DNA of 64,000 nucleotides from CAZWLY01 sp964634465 (GTDB taxonomy: Bacteria; Desulfobacterota; Desulfarculia; G963662305): assembly GCA_964634465.1 (NCBI GenBank), contig CAZWLY010000001.1, positions 407,118-471,117 on the forward strand, given 5' to 3'. Positions 7,899 through 15,202 of the stretch are shown piece after piece (positions within the stretch are counted from its first letter, which is position 1; each line of letters starts with the position of its first letter). Both the position numbers and the translations under genes were made by a program. The notes beneath the pieces were generated by a model. It did not search any database, was not told the origin of the DNA, and saw only the letters and a list, made by a program, of their open reading frames with translations.

Positions 7899-8132
7899 AT
7901 GGACAGGGAAATATTTCAGATGTCCTTGAGCGTGGAGGCCGTCAGCGCCTACATTCTCATCGACGAGCTGACCGCCTCGGGCGTCCGCCCGATCGGCGCC
8001 TCCGAGGTGGCGGCCGTGTGGAATTCGACCGAGGAAGCCTTGGGTCAGGCCCTCGACGAACTCACCCGCCGTCAGGTGTTGGCCCGGAATGGGGGCGAGA
8101 TCACGCTTCTTCCCCAAAAGCGGTGGTTTTGA
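7899..8132 (+). CDS. Small protein of unknown function, possibly a winged-helix regulator
   Basis: 77 residues from ATG 7899, or 70 from ATG 7920, which has AGGGA upstream. The first start would sit only a few bases from the predicted transcription start, so the second is quite possible. The sequence (VEAVSAYILIDELTAS, SEVAAVWNSTEEALGQALDELTRRQVLAR, then a short strand and basic end LLPQKRWF) has the helix-helix-helix-strand order of a compact winged helix. It is divergent from the CoA-transferase operon and could regulate it. The 197 bp after it up to the chemoreceptor hold no gene; 8224-8252 shares about 30 bp with 46300-46328. Confidence 0.55.
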   Translation: MDREIFQMSLSVEAVSAYILIDELTASGVRPIGASEVAAVWNSTEEALGQALDELTRRQVLARNGGEITLLPQKRWF

Positions 8133-8329
8133 GGTAGAGGGTATTCCTCTCCGGGTCGGCGTATCGACGACGGACGGCAGTCTTTGTCCAGGACCGAGCA
8201 GGCGAGCGAATCCGGGTCGCAGCGGGGGGACGCTTCAAACCCGGCCGTCTCGTCCGCCGGTCGGGCGCTCCTGGATCGAAATTGCGTTCCATTGCTGTCT
8301 TGCTTCCTCAAGGGGATGGAGGGGGAACT

Positions 8330-10108
8330 GTGAGGCTGAAGTACAAGATTCTGGCGTCGGTTCTGGCGCTTCTTCTGGCTATGGGCGTTGGGTTGGGGGT
8401 GAGCACCGAACTGCTCAACACCCGCTCGACCAATGAACGGTTGGACTCGCGGATGCGGGCCAAGCAGGAGGAGTTGACCCGGATCATCGCCTCCGAGGCC
8501 GACTGGTGCCTGAAGATGGCCTCGATTACGGCCGGGATCAGCGCGGTGGTCAAATCTTACGGTTTCCTGGACCAATTGGGCGACATCAACGAGAAAGTGA
8601 TGGCCGCCTTCCAGGAACAGTTCGTCGAGCACTTCCAGGCCTCGGCCAAGATGTTGAAGGCGACCGACGAGAAGCTGGAGCTGATGCTCCATTTCCACCT
8701 GCCCGGACCACGATCACTGATCCGGTTGTGGAACCGCCGGGGCGGCGACGATCTGAGCGGGTATCGCCGTTCGCTGAAGGTGGTCCACGAGAGCGGCAAG
8801 CCGGTCGTCGGCCTGGAGTTGGATCGCTCCGGCCTGATGGTCTTGGGCGTCGCCCCCATATTCTTGAAAAACGGCAAGCTGGGCGGCTCGGTGGAATACA
8901 TCAGCCGTTTGCCCGAGATACTGGCCCGGGCCCGGACCTCGGACAAGGAGGTCCTGGCGATCTACATTCCGGCCCGCCTCAAAGACGTCGCCGCCGAGCT
9001 CAAAGACGCGGCCGCCACCGGCGACTACCTGCTCGCCGCCGCCACCGACGAGAAGACCGCGGCCGGGATCATCGACCCTCGATCTCTGGCCGCCGGCGAA
9101 AAGGAGACCGTGATCGAGCGGCGGGGCGCCTACATGACCGTCTATTTTCCGCTCAATGATTTCTCCGGCCAAACGGTGGCCGTGGCGGTGATCGCCGAGG
9201 ACATCTCCGACGTTCTGGCCGCGTTCAAGACTTCCCGCTACGTATCCATCGGCGTCATTCTGGCCTTCTTGCTCCTGGGGCTGGGGGCGACCTTCTGGTT
9301 GGCCCGGAGCCTGACCGGCCCGCTCCACCGGATGATCGACACCCTGACCGAGAGCAGCGAGACCATCTCCCTTTCCTCGGCGGCGCTCTCGTCCGCCTCC
9401 CAGAAGATGGCCGAGTCGGCCTCGCAGCAAGCCGCCTCCCTGGAGGAGACCTCGGCCTCGCTGGAGGAGATGGCGGCCATGGTCCGGACCACGGCCGAGA
9501 ACTCCACCCAAGCCGATCGACTCACCGACGAGGCCATCAAGGCCATCGAAACGGCCGGCAAGGCCATGGGGGAGATGGCCCGTTCGATGAGCCGGATCGC
9601 CGAACTGGGCGGCGAGACGGGCAAGATCGTTAGCTCGATCGACGAGATCGCCTTCCAGACCAATCTCTTGGCCTTGAACGCCGCCGTGGAGGCGGCCCGG
9701 GCCGGCGAGGCGGGTCAGGGCTTCGCCGTGGTCGCCGACGAGGTCCGCAACCTGGCCATGCGGGCGGCCGAGGCGGCCAAGGACACCCAGGCCCTGGTCG
9801 ACGACATGGTCGAACGAATCAACGTCGGCTCCCAGTTGGTGGAAGAAGCCCGCTCCAGCTTCCAGGAGGTTTCCCAAACGACCACCAAGGTGGACGCTCT
9901 GGTCAAGGAGATATCCTCGGCCACCTCGGAGCAGACCCAAGGCATCGACCAGATCAACACCGCCGTCACCGAGATGGACCGGGTGGTCCAGGGCTACGCC
10001 GCCCACGCCGAGGAGTCGGCCTCCTCGGCCCAGGACATGGACCGCCAGGCCCACGTGTTGACCGACATGGTCGGCGCCCTGGCGGCGATCGTGTCTTCCA
10101 AAAAGTAG
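8330..10108 (+). CDS. Methyl-accepting chemotaxis protein
   Basis: 592 residues from GTG 8330, chosen because AAGGGGATGGAGGGGG lies immediately upstream. One membrane segment near residues 6-26, a large periplasmic sensor of the Cache type (about 27-300, with GLMVLGVAPIFLKNGKLGG), a second segment near 304-327, then a cytoplasmic signalling coiled coil. The hairpin tip that binds CheA and CheW is present (IDEIAFQTNLLALNAAVEAA), as are the flanking methylation helices (SASQQAASLEETSASLEEM). The HAMP region is short and weak. It would direct chemotaxis in response to a small extracellular ligand; no other che genes are in the window. Confidence 0.92.
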   Translation: MRLKYKILASVLALLLAMGVGLGVSTELLNTRSTNERLDSRMRAKQEELTRIIASEADWCLKMASITAGISAVVKSYGFLDQLGDINEKVMAAFQEQFVEHFQASAKMLKATDEKLELMLHFHLPGPRSLIRLWNRRGGDDLSGYRRSLKVVHESGKPVVGLELDRSGLMVLGVAPIFLKNGKLGGSVEYISRLPEILARARTSDKEVLAIYIPARLKDVAAELKDAAATGDYLLAAATDEKTAAGIIDPRSLAAGEKETVIERRGAYMTVYFPLNDFSGQTVAVAVIAEDISDVLAAFKTSRYVSIGVILAFLLLGLGATFWLARSLTGPLHRMIDTLTESSETISLSSAALSSASQKMAESASQQAASLEETSASLEEMAAMVRTTAENSTQADRLTDEAIKAIETAGKAMGEMARSMSRIAELGGETGKIVSSIDEIAFQTNLLALNAAVEAARAGEAGQGFAVVADEVRNLAMRAAEAAKDTQALVDDMVERINVGSQLVEEARSSFQEVSQTTTKVDALVKEISSATSEQTQGIDQINTAVTEMDRVVQGYAAHAEESASSAQDMDRQAHVLTDMVGALAAIVSSKK

Positions 10109-10189
10109 CCTTTCCGGCGCCGACTTGGGCGTCCTCCGGCTTGCCCGCCGGCCCGGGCTCTGGTAGGGTTGGGGCCGGAGGATTCTCGA

Positions 10190-11128
10190 ATGAAACGCGT
10201 CGGATTGGTGCCCAAGCCCAGCCTGGCCCGACCGGAGGCGGCCGGCAAGGAACAGCTCCTGCCCCTGGTCAGGAAACTGCTGGAATGGCTCGCCGTCCGG
10301 GGGGTGAAGGCGGCCGTCTCGCCCGAGCTGCTGGCCCTGCTCGATTCGGTCGGCATCGACTCGGTGACCGAGCTGACCGGCCAGGCCTACGCCGAACAAG
10401 ACCTGATCGTCGTCCTGGGCGGGGACGGGACCATGCTCCACGCCGCCCGCCGCCTCGGCCAGAGCGATGTCCCGCTTTTGGGGGTCAACCTGGGCGGGTT
10501 GGGCTTCTTGACCGCGGTCACGGTCGGCGAACTCTTCGACACTCTGGAAATGATCGCCGCCGGCAAGCTGACCCCTGAGGAACGGATGCGCTTGAGCGTC
10601 AACGTCAGGCGGGGCGAGGAGGTCGTCTTCGAGAGCCTGGTCTTGAACGACGCCGTGTTGACCAAGGGGGCGCTGGCCAGGATCGTCGATTTGAGCGCCT
10701 CCATCGACGGTCAGCACTTGACCCGCTACCGGGCCGACGGGTTGATCGTGGCTACGCCCACCGGCTCCACCGCCTACAACCTCTCGGCCGGCGGGCCGAT
10801 CCTCCATCCGACCCTGGAGGCGATGATCCTGACGCCGATCTGCCCCTTCACCCTGGCCAATCGGCCGCTGGTCATCTCCCACGCCTCCGAGGTGACCATC
10901 TGGGCCGAGGACAGCGCCGAAGACCTCTACCTGACCTGCGACGGCCAGCAAGGCACGCCGCTTCAGGGCGGCGATGTGATCACCATCGGCCGGGCCGGCG
11001 GGCTCAAGCTGATGCCGTCGCCGTTCCACGGCCACTTCGCGATTCTTCGGACCAAGCTGGGCTGGGGCCTGGCCGGTTCGAGCGGCGCCTCCTTCAATCA
11101 CTGCACCGTGCCGCCGGAGGGGGTATAG
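10190..11128 (+). CDS. nadK: NAD kinase
   Basis: Phosphorylates NAD+ to NADP+ with ATP or polyphosphate. 312 residues from ATG 10190, chosen for the upstream GGAGGATT. The family motifs are all present: VVLGGDGTMLHAARR (GGDGT, near residue 75), LGVNLGGLGFLT, VLNDAVLTKG (the NE/D motif) and ADGLIVATPTGSTAYNLSAGGPIL, followed by the conserved L-x-P-I-C-P-F/T region. Its TAG stop is immediately followed by the dtd start, so the two are co-translated. Confidence 0.96.
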   Translation: MKRVGLVPKPSLARPEAAGKEQLLPLVRKLLEWLAVRGVKAAVSPELLALLDSVGIDSVTELTGQAYAEQDLIVVLGGDGTMLHAARRLGQSDVPLLGVNLGGLGFLTAVTVGELFDTLEMIAAGKLTPEERMRLSVNVRRGEEVVFESLVLNDAVLTKGALARIVDLSASIDGQHLTRYRADGLIVATPTGSTAYNLSAGGPILHPTLEAMILTPICPFTLANRPLVISHASEVTIWAEDSAEDLYLTCDGQQGTPLQGGDVITIGRAGGLKLMPSPFHGHFAILRTKLGWGLAGSSGASFNHCTVPPEGV

Positions 11129-11572
11129 ATGCGGGCGGTCATCCAGCGGGTCGCCCGAGCCTGGGTCGAGGTCGAGGGCCGGCGCACCGGATCGATAGAT
11201 CGCGGCCTGTTGATTCTGCTCGGGGTGGCCGAAGGTGACACCGAGGCCGAGGCCGTGAAGCTGGCCGACAAGACGGCCAAGATGAGGCTCTTCCCCTCGG
11301 ACAAGGGACATTTCGACCTGGACGTAACCGAGGTCGGGGGCGGGGTCCTGGTCGTGAGCCAGTTCACCCTTCACGCCGATACCAGGAAAGGCCGCCGCCC
11401 GTCGTTCTCCAAGGCGGCCCGACCCGAGACGGCCGAACCGCTTTACGAGGTCTTCATGGCCGCCTTGCGGGAGAAGGGACTTGTGGTGGAATCCGGCGAG
11501 TTCGGAGCGATGATGGCGGTGAACCTGGTCAACGACGGCCCGGTGACCATAATTATGGATACCGACGAGTGA
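11129..11572 (+). CDS. dtd: D-aminoacyl-tRNA deacylase
   Basis: Hydrolyses D-aminoacyl-tRNA (and misacylated Gly-tRNA), a translation quality-control step. 147 residues, standard length. It begins MRAVIQRVARAWVEV, typical of the family, and has both active-site signatures: VVSQFTLHAD (SQFTL, near residue 77) and the C-terminal cross-subunit motif NDGPVTII. It starts directly after the nadK stop. Confidence 0.96.
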   Translation: MRAVIQRVARAWVEVEGRRTGSIDRGLLILLGVAEGDTEAEAVKLADKTAKMRLFPSDKGHFDLDVTEVGGGVLVVSQFTLHADTRKGRRPSFSKAARPETAEPLYEVFMAALREKGLVVESGEFGAMMAVNLVNDGPVTIIMDTDE

Positions 11573-11588
11573 GACGCCGGAGGGGAGG

Positions 11589-12056
11589 ATGACCGACAAC
11601 GCCAACGACCTGCCGCCGTGCCTGATCTACATCGACAAGGAGGGCCGGTTGTGGCACCAGGGCGCGGAGATGATTCACGCCGGCATCAACTCGCTGATGC
11701 TGGAGCACATCACCCTCGAAGACGGCCGCTACATCATCGAGTTTCGGGGACAGCGCTGCTACGTCGAGGTGGAGGACACGGCCCTGGTGGTCCAACGGGT
11801 CAGTCTGGACCGGGAGGGTGGATCGAGTTTGAAGATATTGCTTTCCGACGGCCGAACCGAAGAGCTGAACCCGGACCTGCTCTGGATCGGCCGGGACAAC
11901 GTGATCTACACCAAGGTTCGGGACGGCAAGCTCCCGGCCCGTTTTTTGCGTCAGGCCTATTACCAGTTGGCCGAGTTCATCGAGGAGGTGGACGGCGGCT
12001 ACGCCCTGAAGTTGGGCGGGAAGCTGCATCACATAGTCCAGGGCCGGCCCCAGTAG
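11589..12056 (+). CDS. DUF1285-like protein
   Basis: 155 residues. The opening CLIYIDKEGRLWHQGAEMIHAG followed by a short beta-rich domain is like DUF1285 proteins, which are small cytosolic proteins of unknown function. GGAGGGGAGG precedes the ATG. It lies 16 bp after dtd and ends the nadK-dtd operon. The region 12057-12239 after it holds no gene; an AT-rich inverted repeat ATATTG/CAATAT lies at 12207-12224. Confidence 0.6.
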   Translation: MTDNANDLPPCLIYIDKEGRLWHQGAEMIHAGINSLMLEHITLEDGRYIIEFRGQRCYVEVEDTALVVQRVSLDREGGSSLKILLSDGRTEELNPDLLWIGRDNVIYTKVRDGKLPARFLRQAYYQLAEFIEEVDGGYALKLGGKLHHIVQGRPQ

Positions 12057-12239
12057 TCGGTTCGGCTCGGATACCCAGCCGCCAAAATGCTTGCCCGCCG
12101 CCGGTTGGCCGTCGAACCCGGTTTTCGCCTCCAACCCCAAGCGATGACTTCCAGACCCGGCCCCATCGGCCGAGGGGAGGGCGGATTCCCGAAGGCGACC
12201 GATTGTATATTGGCCTATCAATATATATCAACATAATAC

Positions 12240-12268
12240 TTGACCTGATAATATTTGTCAGGTATTAT
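12240..12268 (+). promoter_or_regulatory. Promoter with overlapping operator for the tandem RHH gene
   Basis: -35 TTGACC (5 of 6) at 12240-12245, 17-bp spacer, -10 TATTAT (5 of 6) at 12263-12268. The spacer is filled by an inverted repeat, CCTGA (12244-12248) and TCAGG (12258-12262), and the flanks AATAC and GTATT extend it. Its position fits autoregulation by the gene's own RHH product. A second inverted repeat is at 12207-12224. Confidence 0.7.
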
Positions 12269-12296
12269 CCAACCGACCGGTAGGGGAGCGGGTAAG

Positions 12297-12704
12297 ATGG
12301 TCAAGTTCGTTCTGGAAGAGCTTGGGCCGAGTCGCGAGGCCGAACCCAAGACGCCTCTGTCAACCTCCCTGCCCCAGCGCCAGTTGGAGTTATTGAATGA
12401 CGTCGCCCGGCGGTTGAGGCGGGGAAAGGCCGTTTTGTTCCGGACCTCTCTCCATCTTCTCTTCAGCCGCGACGAGGCCGAGCGAGAAAATATCTTGATG
12501 TCTTATTACCGGGCCGGTCGCCAAGGTCCGCCAAAGCCCTTGACCACCACCCTGACCTTGAGCCAAAAAGAGAACTTGAGCCGCCTCGCCATGACCTTGC
12601 ATCGCCCCAAAGCCGATCTGGTCCGGGCGGCCCTGTTCGATTTCTTCAACCTGACCGCCGCCGATCAGGAGCGGGCGGTGATAGAGTATTTGTCCGCGCA
12701 ATGA
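12297..12704 (+). CDS. Tandem ribbon-helix-helix DNA-binding protein
   Basis: 135 residues from ATG 12297 (GGGGAGCGGG upstream). Two similar halves are visible: PLSTSLPQRQLELLNDVARRL with RRGKAVLFRTSLHLLF (about 20-60), and PLTTTLTLSQKENLSRLAMTL with HRPKADLVRAALFDFF (about 80-120). Each has the short strand, helix, basic turn and helix of a CopG-like ribbon-helix-helix unit, so one chain could form what is normally a dimer. It probably represses its own promoter through the inverted repeat at 12244-12262. The next gene overlaps its stop (ATGATGA), so the RHH protein and the envelope proteins after it form one operon. Confidence 0.65.
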   Translation: MVKFVLEELGPSREAEPKTPLSTSLPQRQLELLNDVARRLRRGKAVLFRTSLHLLFSRDEAERENILMSYYRAGRQGPPKPLTTTLTLSQKENLSRLAMTLHRPKADLVRAALFDFFNLTAADQERAVIEYLSAQ

Positions 12705-13111
12705 TGAAGTCGTGGCTCAAACCAGCCCTTTTCGTTTTTGCTCTGGCGATTGGATTCGCCCTTGCAGCCGAGCAGGTCGGCCTCGATTGCCGCGGCGGGT
12801 TGGGCCGGGAGGTCATGGCCGCCCGCCAGGCCGGGCCTGGCGGCTCGGCCCGAGAGGTCTACGCCCAGGCCCTGGCCGCCTACTACGTCGGCGAGTACGA
12901 CCGGGCGGCGGCTCTGTTCGATCGTCTTACCGGCCGGGTGCCGGCCGATCTTGAAGACGACCTGCTCTTCTGGCAGGGCGAGTGCGCCTTCCGCCTGGGG
13001 CGGGTGGAGGCGGCCCGAGCCGCCTTCCTCGAAAGCCTGACCCAAATGCCGAACGGGCCGAGGGCCAAAACCGCCTCCAGCCGCCTGGCGCTGCTGGCCA
13101 ACGGGGGCTAG
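12701..13111 (+). CDS. Secreted TPR-like protein (YbgF/CpoB C-terminal type)
   Basis: 136 residues beginning with a signal peptide (MMKSWLKPALFVFALAIGFALA, cut near 22). The mature part holds about two tetratricopeptide-like repeats: AREVYAQALAAYYVGEYDRA, then DLLFWQGECAFRLGRVEAAR. The pattern is like the C-terminal half of CpoB/YbgF. It overlaps the preceding regulator by 4 bp. Probably a periplasmic protein-protein adaptor; the partner is unknown but may be the membrane protein encoded next. Confidence 0.6.
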   Translation: MMKSWLKPALFVFALAIGFALAAEQVGLDCRGGLGREVMAARQAGPGGSAREVYAQALAAYYVGEYDRAAALFDRLTGRVPADLEDDLLFWQGECAFRLGRVEAARAAFLESLTQMPNGPRAKTASSRLALLANGG

Positions 13112-13114
13112 GCC

Positions 13115-14500
13115 GTGGACGGCGCTCCGGCCCGATTCGGAACATCTGGTCGGCGTCGCTGGCTGTGGATAACGACGGCAATCGTTTTCGGCCTCTTCGT
13201 TCTGGCGGCGGTCTACATCTGGGCCGCCGTGGTCAGCATCAACGACGAACTCGCTCCGGCCGACGCTTTCGCGCCGGTGGCCCTCAGGCCGTTGCCCTAT
13301 CCCTACAAGGCCGCCCTGGGTTTGACCCTGGCTCCCGGTCAGAGCTTGAGCCTGCCCGATTACTTCGAGGCGCTGAGTTATCTCAACACCCGACAGACGA
13401 CCCGCTGGGGTCGCGGCCTGGGCCTGGAGGTCGGGGGCGCGTTCACCTTTTACGCCCCCGCCGATGACTGGCCGGCCTACTTCAATCCGCCCGGTCCGGA
13501 GGGCGCGGCCAACCGCCGGGTCTTCAATCGGCTGCTTAGAGCCGGTTGGATAGACGTGCTGGACTCCTTTGGCTGGCGGGAGCGCTTCACCCGGAACGAC
13601 GCGGACAGGGCGCTGACCGAATTGGAGCACCAGGGGCTGGCGGTCAGGGTCTGGGCCGACCGGTTCCCCAGCGCCGACAACCTGGCTCTGGAAGGCGGCC
13701 GCGGCGATCATCCCAGCCGCATCGCCTACCATCTCGACCTGTCCCTCAAGGCGGGCCTGCGCTATTTCTGGCTGGGTCGGACGACGCCGATTCTGGGCCA
13801 GGACGTCCCGGTCGGACTGGACGGTTTCACCTGTCAAATGGGCTCCCAGGGGCTGGTCTCGTCGCTGTGGAACCTCGGCCGGGCGCTGGGCGACTACGTT
13901 CTGGCCGTGGTCGGCTTGCCCAGGGGCGACGCCTTCAGAGGCAATCGCCTGCTGGCTCCGGTGAGCTTCAAGGACGGTTCCATCGCCTACGAATACCTGC
14001 GCTACCGCCCCCTCGGCCGACCGGCCGGGCTGCTGGCGCTCAATCCAGACTGTCTCGACTCTCTCGCCGCCAAGGGCGGCAAGATGATCGTCTACCACGA
14101 GCTCAAACCGATCGGCGGCCAGGTGTGGTCTCCGGCGGAACTGGCGGTGCTCGAAGATCTGGCCCGGCGGCGCCGCCGGGGCGAGCTCCTGGTCACCACC
14201 GCCGCCCGGCTGTTGACCTTCACCCAGGTCGTCGACGGGCTCAAGTGGCGCTTCGAGCAGGAGGGGAGTCGGGTGCGTATCTACCTGGAGAGCCTCGACG
14301 ACGCCGTCACCGGGCCCAGACCGCCCAAGTTGGAGGAACTGGCCGGACTGACCTTCTACGTCCCCCGGGCGGCCGAGGCGCGGGTCTTTTTGAAGGGCAA
14401 GGAGGTGACGATAAGACGCTGCCTGATCGACCACACCGGCCGGGAGTCGGTCTCCTTGCCCTGGCCTCGGCTGAGCCGGCCGGACCTGAATCCGCGATAA
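13115..14500 (+). CDS. Membrane-anchored protein, possible polysaccharide-deacetylase-like fold
   Basis: 461 residues from GTG 13115, 3 bp after the TPR gene. One membrane segment at about 17-40 (WITTAIVFGLFVLAAVYIWA) anchors a large extracytoplasmic domain. Segments such as AALGLTLAPGQ, WIDVLDSFGWRERFTRNDADR and HLDLSLKAGLRYFWLG recall NodB-fold deacetylase-like proteins, but the metal-binding D-D/H-x3-H pattern is not clear, so catalysis is doubtful. Confidence in the family is low; confidence that it is a real gene is high. Confidence 0.45.
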   Translation: MDGAPARFGTSGRRRWLWITTAIVFGLFVLAAVYIWAAVVSINDELAPADAFAPVALRPLPYPYKAALGLTLAPGQSLSLPDYFEALSYLNTRQTTRWGRGLGLEVGGAFTFYAPADDWPAYFNPPGPEGAANRRVFNRLLRAGWIDVLDSFGWRERFTRNDADRALTELEHQGLAVRVWADRFPSADNLALEGGRGDHPSRIAYHLDLSLKAGLRYFWLGRTTPILGQDVPVGLDGFTCQMGSQGLVSSLWNLGRALGDYVLAVVGLPRGDAFRGNRLLAPVSFKDGSIAYEYLRYRPLGRPAGLLALNPDCLDSLAAKGGKMIVYHELKPIGGQVWSPAELAVLEDLARRRRRGELLVTTAARLLTFTQVVDGLKWRFEQEGSRVRIYLESLDDAVTGPRPPKLEELAGLTFYVPRAAEARVFLKGKEVTIRRCLIDHTGRESVSLPWPRLSRPDLNPR

Positions 14501-14525
14501 TCGACTTTCCCATCAGGAGACGCCC

Positions 14526-15101
14526 ATGGATCAAGAGAGAGCCGAGTCGTTGATCGAGGAGATCGTCGCCGCCCCCGGTGAAACGGTGCGCGCCTTTCGG
14601 GCTTCGGCCTTCACCGGCGCCCTGGCCGCCAGAACGGCCAACCTGTCGGCTTTCTCCCTGCGGGAGAACTTCACCGGTCCCGACTCCAAGCGGAAGCGGT
14701 TGGACGACGTGATTCGTCAGACCGAGGAACTGCGCCAGTGGTTCAGCCTGCCGGTCATGTTCGATTCGATCGACGACTTGAGAGACGCTCTCGACGTCGG
14801 CCACTCCCTGGTCGCCAAGTTGGTCATGGTGGGTCGCCTGGCGGCCGAGATCACCCACAAATCGGAGCCCCTCGGACGGGCCCAACCGGCCGGGGCCGGA
14901 GCGCTGGCCTTGGCCGCGGCCAGATCGGCCAGCTTGGCCTTGCGCCAACTGCTGGAAGGCTCGGCCGAGGCCGCCCTCTGCGCCGAGATGCGGACCAAGA
15001 TGAACCCCTTGGACCATGAGCTGGCCAGCCTGGTCGAGCTGATCCACCAAAAGACCGAGGCCATCCACAGCCCGCCGGAGATCGAGTTGCCCACCGCCTG
15101 A
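14526..15101 (+). CDS. Helical protein of unknown function
   Basis: 191 residues, predicted mostly alpha-helical with an Ala-rich stretch near 115-145 and no signal peptide. GGAGAC precedes the ATG at 14526. I do not recognise the family. It follows the membrane protein by 25 bp in the same direction and ends the operon; the helicase gene converges on it across about 100 bp with no clear intrinsic terminator. Confidence 0.6.
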   Translation: MDQERAESLIEEIVAAPGETVRAFRASAFTGALAARTANLSAFSLRENFTGPDSKRKRLDDVIRQTEELRQWFSLPVMFDSIDDLRDALDVGHSLVAKLVMVGRLAAEITHKSEPLGRAQPAGAGALALAAARSASLALRQLLEGSAEAALCAEMRTKMNPLDHELASLVELIHQKTEAIHSPPEIELPTA

Positions 15102-15202
15102 AACGGCAAAGGCCGAACCCATCCTCCGGCCCTCGGTCCGGCGGTCCGGACCTGAAAGGGCCTGCCTCGATCGAAACCGGGAAAGACCCGGCTCGACCCG
15201 GC

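Noticed and set aside
8714..11605. Very long open frame on the minus strand opposite the chemoreceptor, nadK and dtd
   Set aside because: It is a GC-driven shadow: the opposite strand carries genes with clear family motifs, and its translation is low-complexity, rich in Gly, Asp, Gln and His with no recognisable domain.
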